Below are positions 1 to 10,700 of a stretch of 64,000 nt of DNA, one piece after another (position 1 is the first letter of the stretch; each line of letters begins with the position of its first letter). Both the position numbers and the translations under genes were made by a program. The stretch comes from Chimonanthus salicifolius (lineage: Eukaryota; Streptophyta; Magnoliopsida; Laurales; Calycanthaceae): the NCBI GenBank assembly GCA_013350335.1, contig CM023539.1, positions 36,628,631 through 36,692,630 of the forward strand, written 5' to 3'. Under the pieces are notes generated by a model, which was not told the origin of the DNA, made no database searches, and saw only the letters and a list, made by a program, of their open reading frames with translations.

Positions 1-640
1 ATATTTGCTGGCTGAAATTAGGACTCATTGTTGACTGAGTTTTTCATCAAATTGTTGCATGGTATGTCCATGCAGTCAAAGGCGTCCTAATTGGGTTGTT
101 TCTCCTCCCTTGTACTTGCTCACCCACTGTTTGAGAAAATGCCAATAAGAGATGATGGCCTACCTTTGGCTGATTTCCAATTGTAAATGAATTTCTAATG
201 TTATATTCTCTTTACCTTTTGTCTTATTCTTACCTCTTACTGCCTCAAAAAAAATCAACCAGGAATCTACTTTACCACTACTAGTATGTTGCTGTATTTT
301 TTACGTAAGACTTTCCTCACCTACCTTCTTGATCAGTGAGTATCTTATTTGAGTCTAGCATGTAAGTTAAGCTAATAACACTGCTTAAACCAGTTTAAAT
401 GAATGTGTCTTGCTGTCCATGGGCAAACTCAGTTGGACTTGACTAAGTCCAAAATCTTAAGACATGTTGTTGTTGGATATCCCATTCATAGTTCCTATTG
501 CTGTCCTTAACACCCAACAACCACTTTTTTTGTTACACATCAGACCCAGTTTTTGGACAACTCCTAAACTAAGATTTATGTCCACTATAGACAACTTAGT
601 GGCTGAATTTCATAAGTTGATACACTTAGTTTTAATTACT
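1..640. other. Intergenic, nothing recognised
   Basis: I see no coding segment, repeat boundary or RNA gene here. The sequence is AT-rich with short stop-filled reading frames on both strands. Confidence 0.5.
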
Positions 641-2330
641 TAATAACTAACTCTAAACTTTGAGCAGAGACCTTATTAATGAAAGTAACAAGATTAGATT
701 TGGAAATTAAGGACGATTAATTGGGTTAAGTGTAATCACTTGATTATGATGTTTTGATGTACATGAAAAATGAACGAAGGATTCCAGAGTGACCCCGGCG
801 TTACACGTGTCGATTTGTAATCCTCTCCTTCGGTGAACAACATCAAACAAGTAGGTGATCCTACTTTGTTGAAGCACTAAGAGTGATATTATGTATACTT
901 ATCTATTATTATGAATATATGATGTCATGAGATGTTTAGAGATGTAATCTGAATGTCATATGTATATGTTCATGAAATTGATGATTGTTCATTATGAAAT
1001 GATTGAGGTATGTTGAGCATATAATACTATGTTTAAGCATGTGATCTTGACTAGGTAAATGATAATATATGATTTTGATTAAGTAATCCTTGATTATATG
1101 ATACCATGTTTTGAAAAGAATTGAGGAAATACAAATGGAATGGACTTGGCATCTTACATACACACACTTCATGGATGTGACATGGGATGGGACTTCCATT
1201 AGCTAGAACCAAGCCTTGGGTTTACTTATGAAATGATGATTGGATTGATTTAACCAAACTGTTATGATTGGCCACGTCCATTGGTTACAAAGAAAAGGCA
1301 TTAAATTGGGCCATAAGAGCTCCAGGGTCAGTAGAAGTCCCGAAACCTGTGCAGGAGTATGGGAGATTGGTACTCCCCCGGTTAGTCCCTGTTAAATGTT
1401 AGTATAGGGTACATCACCCTGTCGGTTTCCCCCGGAAATGCTGCCGGCACATGTTTGGCCAGTATATGAACCATTGAATGAGAATGATTTGTGATTGAAT
1501 ATGGAATCAATAAGGAAAACATGGGTCATGACATATATGGCATAATATTCATGTTAACAACGGCTAGATATATGTGATCCTAATTATGTGAGATGATTAT
1601 GTTTATGAATCTTCCTTATTAATCATGACTTGTGATATGTATATGATTCTTTTATCTTATGATTTTTGAATGGGGAGTTATGTGTATATGCTTTTTATAC
1701 AAGTATATGATATAATGATTATAATACTCATGTGTACCCCCCCTTCCATTTTGATCGGATTTACCTAATGGGTGCGTTGACTAAACCCATAATTTCCCCC
1801 TCTAGATGATAATGCAACCCAAGGAAATGGAGCTGAACCAAGTGGCAGCAGAGCATGAACAATTGGACAAAGAAGAAATGATATTTTGAATAAGTTCATT
1901 TTGAGAATAGATGAAATGTATTATAGGAGCATTATTTTGAGAAATGTAATAATTATAACTCCTAGATTCATTTATTCTGTTAATGGTTTGATATGTTAAC
2001 TCCTGGGACATTCCTATTTTTGCTATTTATATAGATCTTGGATGAATGTTATTAATTTCCGTTGATTTGTTCTAAGTGTGTGCAAATGTTATCATGGAAG
2101 TTAATCCATGTACACACTGTCTAGGGCCAGTCAAGGTCCGAGTCTTTGGATTTGGGATCGACTCGCTTCGTGGTCGTCTCCGTCCCTTTTTCTTTATTGT
2201 ATTAGTAAAAAAAAAAAAATACTCTGATTTTAAGCATTGGGAAAAGGGCGGGGCGCCAAATTGGACAACTCTCCAATGTGTGGAGACTTTGGAAGCATGG
2301 AAATCAATTATTTATTTTTAGATTTGAATC
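640..2330. repeat. Probable degenerate LTR-retrotransposon sequence
   Basis: There is no intact reading frame. The stretch has GC-rich blocks near 790-830 and 1320-1450 set in ATGAT-rich sequence. This composition recalls long LTRs of plant Ty3/gypsy elements and the 17.87-20.99 kb region of this window. I could not define terminal repeats, a primer-binding site or a target-site duplication, so the assignment is an inference. Confidence 0.3.
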
Positions 2331-2334
2331 TTAG

Positions 2335-2860
2335 TTGTTTAGTAATTAAATAAGGACCCTCCATGTGTCCAATCGCTAGGCTTTAGTAAAAGGTATTGAA
2401 TTTTCTCTATAAATTGAGATGTATTTCAAATTTCATAGTGAATTGAATATTTTTGGAAAAGAAGACTCTTGGAGTTGAAGTGCCACACCCAGCTTGGGCC
2501 CTAGGCGAAAGCCTGTGATCCTTGGACTAGGATCAAACCTTTGCAAGTAAGTCTTGGTGATTATAATTCTTCTATGTTTTATGGATTTAGATTAAGATCA
2601 TTATTGTCTCTCTTTAATCTCTTCTAATTATTCGCTTCCACATATTTAAATCAATTGGATTAGAATAGACATTGATCTAAACTCCATTGATCATAGTTGA
2701 ATTCCCGGACACTTGTGTTTTCGGTTTTGGATCTGTTTAACAGACCCTAGCTAAGGCAGAATCCTTTAATGAACTGTGATTGGCTGCATGGGTTCTCAGA
2801 CGCCATAGATCTGAATAAGCGCACTCTAAAATTGCGAGCTACTGGCGAATTATCACGGAT
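2335..2860 (+). repeat. Possible LTR fragment with TATA-like promoter
   Basis: A TATA-like motif (CTCTATAAATTG, about 2406-2417) is followed by a short transcribed-leader-like segment and splice-donor-like GCAAGTAAGT near 2543. No protein is encoded. The layout resembles the U3/R part of an LTR, but no partner repeat was found in the window. Confidence 0.25.
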
Positions 2861-3019
2861 TTGACCTTAGGACTGCACACACCCTCCCCACCCCACACCA
2901 CACACACACACTCACAACCGAAACTCTTGTTCGCACCCAGCCCCACTTTGAATGAGGCTCTCTGTCAGATAGAATGTCACAAACCATCTCATTCAGCTAG
3001 GGGATCCCTAAGTACAGAT

Positions 3020-3140
3020 GTTGTGGCTTGGGGACCTAGTTCTGATACCACTATTAGGACTGGGCTTCTAGCCCAAAAGACTAGTTTGATAGCTGGAGTG
3101 ACCAAGTCCTGATATTTCCCCCCCTCATGTGGAACTCTTG
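3020..3140 (-). repeat. TRIM/LTR remnant with tRNA-Met-type primer-binding site
   Basis: The segment TCTGATACCACT near 3041-3052 is the complement of TGGTATCAGA, the usual plant LTR-retrotransposon primer-binding site (complementary to the 3' end of initiator tRNA-Met). The surrounding 100 bp has the composition of a TRIM internal region. Both LTR boundaries are too degraded to place. Confidence 0.35.
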
Positions 3141-4259
3141 TTCGCACCCCAGCACAAATGCCTGAGTTGTCATATTTCCTATGTCTTGCATGCGTCAAAG
3201 TCCCTCAACCTCCCTACTTAACCTGCTCAATACATTAAATAAAGACTCTACTGGGGAACCTTGGATTGGTTTTTGGTGTAGCTTGGATAATTCTAACTTC
3301 CCTTTTCATGATTCTCAGTTTGAAAGACTCCTATATTTTTTCCTCAGTTGCTTACCAAAAGAAGACTCTCACTAGTTGGATAACTTTGACAACCCCATAG
3401 CTTAGGATCCACCAAAAACTTTGAAGCTTGGCCTCCACCTTTTGCTTTTAAACATAGATCTTGTTCCACTGGAGGAATTCAAGGGATGGGAATCTCTTTT
3501 TATTGTGTGAATACATGATTACCATGCATCTCGTAGTGATCAAGATTTTTCATCTTTTGCTTGCCATTCTTATGAATTATTTCAACCAACAACTTGCAAG
3601 ACCCTCGACGTCGGGTTCAATCTTTACAACTACAACAGTAGTTGGATACTTTGCTCCTCCATAAAAGTCCTCCATTGTCTTCTAGTTCTTCTTACACATG
3701 GAAAAAGTCAGCTAGCTGAGGCAACAACTCACTAGCAAACTCAAATTCGAAGATTGGACAGTGAGAATAGTATCATGGTCTGTTGTGTTCATGATAGAAA
3801 TTCTTCTTGTCATAATAATTTATGAATTTCTTAGAGTTGTCCATGCTGTCAGTTAGCATTCTCAGAATGTGTTTACTATAACCACTAGATCTAGTTCTTT
3901 TAGACTAGACCTATAGCATTTAGATGTCTTCCTCGCATCACCACTGCATTGGTTTCTTTTCTTGTAGGTAATTAACCGCCTTTACAAATTTTCTTCACAA
4001 ATCCAATGTCCAAGTTGGGCTCCATCGATATTCTTGTACCAACTTGAAAGGGATTGTTGATTAAGAAGAGAGTTTGAGTAGATGAGACTCCTAATGCAAT
4101 TAGGACTCTTCTTTGTCTTATATAAATACACACAAGTTGTAATTTGGACATATACAAAATAGCAAAATCTCTCTTTCCCGTGGTTTTTTCTCTTAGGAGT
4201 TTTCCACGTAAATATTTGTGTTTATTGTGACTGATTTTTACACTATTATTCACCAACTA

Positions 4260-4960
4260 CTATATTCACTCACTAGCCTCTGCTTCCCACAAAGAATGCT
4301 ATACTTTAGATTTCTCACATTGTAAGAATACAGCCTCAGGGCTATTAGAATCTAGTTCTTCTTGTCCATTAGAGTGTGGGCTAGAACCGCAACAACAATC
4401 TATTACTACCCTTGAAGCTCAAATTAAATCCCTTGTTAATGCTTTGTTGGACAAATGTTTGCCATCTTTTTTCTTTTTTGGATTAACGTGTGGGAAATTC
4501 AGACACATTCCTACTAAAACCCCTATGGATAAGCCCACTACCACTAAGGGACACCAAGTTTAGGCCATGAGGGCTCGAACCAACAACTTCCCGCTTCCTA
4601 AGGCGGGAGGCAACCAGTTAAGCTAAACCAATGTTTGCCATCTTTGTCATTTAGACACTTGTGTCTGCCTTCTTTTCCTCTTGAACTTGACAAGGAGCCA
4701 TACCCCTTGTTGTAAAGGTGTTTCCATTTCCCTATGTTTAATGGTACAATAGACCTTGAGAGTCACTTTGAGTGATTTTAGACTATCTATTCTCCTTTGC
4801 TAGTTAATGATAAATTTCTTATGAAATAGTTTACTTTACATCTTGATGATTTTGCTTTTGACTAGTTTATTAAATTTCTCTCTTCTATTGCTTCAAGGGT
4901 TGTGTTATAGCAATTTTATGTTATTAAACACCCCCTGGGCATTTGGATGAAATTTAGAGG
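4260..4960 (+). pseudogene. Degenerate gag-like fragment interrupted by a SINE
   Basis: Conceptual translation on either side of the SINE at 4470-4629 gives scattered phrases such as TTLEAQIKSLVNALLDKCLPS and FPMFNGTIDLESHFE. These resemble the region before and at the start of a retrotransposon gag domain. Stops and frameshifts are frequent. No zinc knuckle or pol domain could be followed. The assignment rests on weak similarity. Confidence 0.3.
4470..4629 (-). mobile_element. tRNA-derived SINE, complete, with 16-bp TSD
   Basis: On the - strand the element starts with a tRNA-like head: an A-box-like TAGCTTAACTGG and a B box GGTTCGAGCCC. It ends in an A-rich tail, seen as T-rich sequence on the + strand at 4470-4480. 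It is flanked by a perfect 16-bp direct repeat, AATGTTTGCCATCTTT, at 4454-4469 and 4630-4645. Perfect flanks suggest a fairly recent insertion. It interrupts degenerate gag-like sequence. It is not a functional tRNA gene, because no acceptor stem closes. Confidence 0.85.
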
Positions 4961-5159
4961 TGTACTAAAACTACGAAGAAATTTGTTGATTATTTAGATT
5001 GTTAAAGGGATTGGGTTGCAAAATTATAAATCAAAATCGCTGAGGAGGATCTTGTTACTATGTTCTCAAAAGACATTCTTCTTCTTTTTGCCGAAGAAAC
5101 CCAAGACCATGCAAGTCACGGGCATCAGATGACGGTGAAACTTGAACACTGGGACCTCT

Positions 5160-5290
5160 AGACATTCTCATTTGCTTCAAGAATATTGACATGGGAATTG
5201 GTGTCGTGACCTTTGTGTTGGGCCTGTACTTTCAGGCCAAAAAGTGGTATCAGAACGAGATTCCCAAACCACAATATTTTAAAACCATTG
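5160..5290 (+). repeat. LTR end with TGGTATCAGAACGAG primer-binding site
   Basis: TGGTATCAGAACGAG near 5247-5261 matches the common plant LTR-retrotransposon primer-binding site. It follows a 60-bp stretch with the character of an LTR end. No second LTR or target duplication was recognised, so this is a remnant. Confidence 0.3.
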
Positions 5291-5299
5291 TCAATCATT

Positions 5300-7260
5300 G
5301 GTTTAACCAGTTGATGGAGAGAAACCATTGTCAATCACTACCTGCTTAGGATATTGTTTCATACTTAGATACACTTAAACTCTAGATTCTACAAATTCCA
5401 TCATTGACTTAGTCATGGAACACACTTTTATAATGAGTTGTGAAAAATTATTGAGGACAAGATACAATATGTGGAACTGTGGGTGACAATGATACTCATG
5501 AGTAAACTGCTAAAGTGCTAATATTGTAGTTCTCTTAGCTATTATTCCCAGAAAATTAAACTCTTCCACTCCCTGTATTCCTTAAAAAGTTAAAACTACC
5601 CTGATATCTTATTTAGCTCTTGGCCTTAATCCCTCAGACAAGATCATCAATTTGCAAAGGTTAACATTTTGGCCTCTTTTTGTAGTACAAACTTTGTACA
5701 TTTTTGTTTCATTTTGAGTCCCATTATGCTTATGGGGTTTGATGAAATACATATAAAATTCGAATCCAAAATGAAAAGTTAGAAGCATTTTGCATTAAGG
5801 AATCTACCCTATTAGAATCCCAACACATAAGATATGGACGAGATGAGATTTAGCTCTACAATTGCAATAGCAACTTCAATGCTAAAAATGCAACTTAAAA
5901 ATATTGATTTGTAATATATTTTTTGTCCATCGATCATATCAAATAATAATTATTAAAATTTAATCTAAAAAGTTTTTTATATCTTTAATATAAATCTAAA
6001 AGATAGATGATGGCGTTCATTATTTTAATTCAAAAACTTCTTTCAAATTTAGCCATCAATAGATGGCCTACATCAAACGAATAAAATCCTTTTTTAGATG
6101 ACTTTGATATTTAAGTAGATTAAAAATATAGCTCATTTTGATATGATTAATCATATGTCATGTATTAATTGTTTAATAAAATTATATTTATATCACTGAT
6201 TCCTATCTCAAAAAAAATGCAAATGCGTATTATTTAAACCTAATTTATTTGAGAAAATGTTTTTGTATATTTATATATGTTTATTTTATTTTAAATTGAG
6301 CAACGTGACTCGATCCACCCAAATAGTGGTGAAATTCGAGTGGGTTGGGCTGGATTTTAATAAACTCAATCCAACTCATATAAAAAATTATTGAATTCGA
6401 CCCGACTAGACCCAACTTGAATTGTTGACATGACTTAACCCGAGTATTGGCCTAAATTGTTGGCCCTACTCAGGCCAAGTTCTATATTAATTTTTGCAAT
6501 GGGTTGGATCGAGTCAATTTGGGTCGAGTCGGGTTGATTTAAAAATATTTGATCCAACTCCAACCGAATTTAAATTAGATTTTTTTTCTTCAACTCAACT
6601 CAATCTTAATTTTAAAAATATGAAATTCAACCTGCTTAATTTCTCGAGTTGAGTCATGTTAATCAGATTAAAACCCGACCCAAGTTTCACCCATACGGTC
6701 AAAGAGACATGACTCGTAATAGAATATGGACTGCCGATTTTAGGGGGAAGTGATACAAAATTACAAATGGGACATTCTCCTTATTTTTATACAAAATGAT
6801 GGTGTAAAATTAAAGAATTACAGATTTAAAAATCAAATTTACTTAATATTTATAATAATTAAAATGCACGGACAAATCAGAATTATTTGTATATATTTAA
6901 TATATTTATTTATTAAATTAATTGACTGAAGATCTTTTAATTTTAGTTAATTTTTAAATTTAATATATACAAATCATCAGATTTAAATATTTTTTTTGAT
7001 ATAAGACAAAATATAAAAAATATTCATAATTTTTTTTAAATTATACTCACCGATATTTATCAGATTTTACTAAAATTTTAGAAATTTTAATCATATTTCA
7101 AGGATTTCAGTTGAATTCTAATAATTATATCTATCTATAGATGTTGATAGTGAAAATGTCGGCCAAAATTATATTCAACCGACCTTTTAAGAAAATTTAT
7201 TTTCGACCTAAATTTGTAATTTTAGTCTATTACTGCGACGATCCGTTACGTTATGCGTAT
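5300..7260. other. AT-rich intergenic DNA upstream of FES1
   Basis: Apart from the hAT-like element at about 6322-6697, I see only AT-rich non-coding sequence with many homopolymers and no open frames of note. Confidence 0.5.
6322..6697. mobile_element. hAT-like MITE (GGTGAAA-type terminal inverted repeats)
   Basis: The left end reads GGTGAAATTCGAGTGGGTTGGG. The right end is CCCGACCCAAGTTTCACC, so the two ends are imperfect inverted complements. The interior is made of repeated CCAACCC/GGGTTGGG words and has no ORF. The same termini recur at 21555, 21670 and, in a variant form, at 34280. I could not find a clear 8-bp target duplication, so this copy is old or its ends are slightly misplaced. 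Confidence 0.45.
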
Positions 7261-7287
7261 TGTTATTCGATTAAGCTTCCACATCGA

Positions 7288-7300
7288 GAAAGGTCCAGAA
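7288..7300 (+). promoter_or_regulatory. Heat-shock-element-like motif upstream of FES1
   Basis: GAAAGGTCCAGAA has the spacing GAAnnGTCnnGAA. This matches eight of the nine specified bases of a perfect three-unit heat shock element (GAAnnTTCnnGAA). It sits about 370 bp upstream of the FES1 start codon. Fes1A genes are known to be heat-induced in Arabidopsis, so the match fits the gene. A single motif of this length can also occur by chance. Confidence 0.35.
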
Positions 7301-7667
7301 TCATCTAAGCCTGTTTCCTTCTTCCTTCTACAATCGTCCAGTCTCCACAAAGTCTGCGACTTTTCTTGCTTTCCCTCTATTTATTTTTTTCCTTTCGTTG
7401 AACGAATCTGCATCTTGTAGGTATCTCCCTGCTTGTGGACCTCCGTGCTTGTGCTACATTCTAAGCAATCAGACCTGACCTTGTATTTGTAAGCTTCTGC
7501 TGTGTTGTCATCTGCAGTTCTCCAGCGTCTCGTATCTTTGTATCGGTCCTGTTTTCCTTTTCCATTGAATTGAATTGAGTTGAATTGGTTTTTATCCCAG
7601 AAAAAAAGAATTTTTCCTTCTGTAAAGAAAAGGGTGTCATTGGGGAAATTACTAAGAAGGAAAAAAA

Positions 7668-7759
7668 ATGGCAAGCAACGGAGGAGAACCCAACTGGGAC
7701 GGATTACTCAAATGGAGCCTTTCTCATTCTGATGGTACGCGCCCTACTCGAAAACTCAG
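7668..7759 (+). CDS. FES1: FES1 exon 1
   Basis: It starts at the ATG following a run of A and encodes the conserved Fes1 N-terminus, including NWDGLLKWSLSHSDGTRPTR. The donor is CTCAG|GTATGA. The exon ends two bases into a serine codon completed by exon 2. Confidence 0.93.
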
Positions 7760-10700
7760 GTATGAACCGTGCCCCCCTCTTCACGCCCTTTCCTCTCTCT
7801 TATTTTGAAATTAGGTCGGAACATCGATAACCCCTACATAAAGATGCTAATTTCTGTGGATAGTTCCTTTCCGTGGAAATTAGCCGATTGGGTTCAGGTG
7901 ATATCAGAGATTTAGCGAGTTTTTGCAACTATTTTTTCTTGCATGTTCTGCCAACTCTGATACTGATACCCTTGCCGAGGCTGGATGGAATTAGATTTGT
8001 GCAGTGTTTTAGAGTTTCTTCGCTGTGTGTTTGTTGTATTGTATTCGTTGTTGGATCACTTCTAACCTTTTTCTTCTTTTTAAAAGAAAAAAAAGAGAGA
8101 GATAGGGATGGACCCATTTAAGAAAGAAAATTGTGAGTGAAGAAAGGGAATTGATTGGGTGACTGGTGTTTTGACCTAAGTTTTGATGCACAACTCAACT
8201 CAGGTCCCACTGTCTCCAACCTAACTGAACGCAGTATCTATGATCTATTAGTTGACTCATGCCTCGGACCAACCTATATTCCATGCCTGCACACACTTTG
8301 ACTCATGTACTGACTTGATCCAAACTAGCTTATGAATTCCTGGATCAGATCTGGGTGGGTAAACCAGAACCTAACTAAATCGCACTCTTTTTTATGTAAT
8401 ATTACTAATTTTCAGTAAACTTAATTGGATTAACTATGTAATTTATATTATTATTGCTATTGGTACTAGTTATACTAATAGTATTATTTTTATTATAATT
8501 ATTATGATTATCACCACCACCATCATCATCTTCATAACTTAGACCAAGTGTTGTCCAGTAATAACTTATGCTTCACTCATCTTAAGATAGAAAAGAATTT
8601 TCATTGATGAATCATTGTGGACAATTTTTTTGTCGCACCAAACAATAAAAAAATGATAATCATGGAAAATAAAATCTATGGATTTTAGTCTTTATGGAAA
8701 AGGAACCTTCAGGGAAATCAATGTCCACAGAGAATAATTGTGCACAAAAATGCCTTAGAACTTACAAGGGTGAAGGAATAACATGTTGAAGTATGAGATC
8801 GAAGAATGCGTGATCGATCAGTACAAAAAACGCAATTTTTGTGAGATTGAGGCAACCCATAGATAGAAATTCATAGAAAAAGGCTGACAAGCTCTGTTTA
8901 AGGAGTGTGACTGGTTACAAAGGTATTAGATATTCACCCTTGTTGAGCAGAACATGCAGCAAAGTGTAAAAGTCCTCATCGTCTCAATGGTAGAAGTTAC
9001 TGTTCCATCTGACATCTTGGGGGGAAAAACACTTCTTAGTGAAGTTGTTGCCACTTGTCTACTGATGATCTCTTCCTTGTGGGTGTGTGTGTGTGGTGCT
9101 GGATTTCAATCTATGCTAATTCAATTAAGCAAAATATATGGATAGTTTGTGTATTGCTTTCTAGGCTTTATCACATTGTCTTTCATTTGATGATTGAAAC
9201 AATTGCTAGCTTAGGTTGCTAGCTTAGGTTGCTAACTTGTTTACTGGTGGTCTTCTGTTCCTTGTGCATCTTCATTAACTTGTATGAGCGTGAGGTGGTG
9301 CTAATGGAGTTTAGAAATGTGGAAAAAAGCCTTTTGAGATTGTGTGTGTATGTACGCATGCATGTGTGTATATGATGCAGGACAACTAATAGGGTGACCC
9401 TAAATGCCTAATATGGTTCCCTAAAAGTTAAAAGGGATGAAAATAATGCACCCTAATTCTAAAATAGGTTGAAATTAAAATTAAAATTAATATATGCAAT
9501 TAATTAATATAAACTAGCCATGAATAACCATGCAAATATGGAGAATTTAATGTGTGAATGGAAAGGATGGGCTCAAAGTATTAAATGGATGCTTAGTCAC
9601 GTGGGAACTTAAGGGACTTGGGGCAACCATTCAAAGAAAAAAAAGGAAAAAGGGCTTACGGCAGCAAGGAAACGAAGAAAAGGAGTAGCGGAAGTCTCAG
9701 GAAGGTGTTTTGGAAGGATGACGAGGTTGAACGGCAGATTTGGGGCTGTATGGGGTTTGGAATGGCCTCGAAAATCTAGGGATGGCTTTTGGAGAAGAAA
9801 AGAAAAGAAAAGAAAAGGAGGAGGAAAGGAAAGAAGAAACAAGAAGACGAAGATAGGAAGAGAAGTACCTGAAGAAGAAGGTATGGCCTCACACCGTTGC
9901 CTCACGCCGTTGCCTCACGCTAAGGAATCACTCCCAATCGCACCACTCACAGGTATTTTGCGAAAACTTTCTCAAGCTTTTATTCATTCAACTATATCCT
10001 CCCAAGAACGGGATTACATAGGTATTTATAATAATCTCAAAGCAAGAAAATAGTAATACCTAAAATTAGAAACCTCTAAATACTCTCAAAACGAAAATAA
10101 TTAACTGAAAATAGTAAATCCTAATTTCTAATTACTAAAAACCCTATCTAAAAATAAAATACGAACATAGCAACAATCTGAGAATGGAAGGTGCTGAGAT
10201 GCACCGCATCAGTATGTGTGTGTGTGTGTGTGCCCGTGTGTGCATGTTTGTGCACATGTATGTGTGCATGCACGTGCGCGTGCACCCATGTGCGTGCGTG
10301 CGTGCGTGCGTGCGTATGAGTATGCGTGCATGCGCACCCTGTGTGGGCGTGCATGCGAGCGTGTGTGCATGCGTGAAAAATATGTGTGTACCGCTTTCTT
10401 TGCTATATCACATTATCTATCATTTGATGATTGAAGCAGTCCCTAACACAAGCTCCTAAATGCCCATGTTACTAGCTAATCCCAAATGCCCATCACCATT
10501 CATTTGTAGTAGTGGTAAAACTTGATGGTTTTAGTAAATGATGATTATGAGTCTACATTTCTATTTAAGATTTCTTTTCTTGGGCACATAACCAAAGATT
10601 GACCTCCAATTTTTTGAGATCTCCCTCAATAGCACATAAGCAATTGTATCTGATCTTTTTATTGTACTCAATACTGAAGTCGTATGGAGATCCTCTTTGT

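Noticed and set aside
10184..10459. Open frames of 70-90 codons rich in Val/Cys or Thr/His
   Set aside because: They are translations of the TG/TGCG microsatellite and occur in several frames at once.
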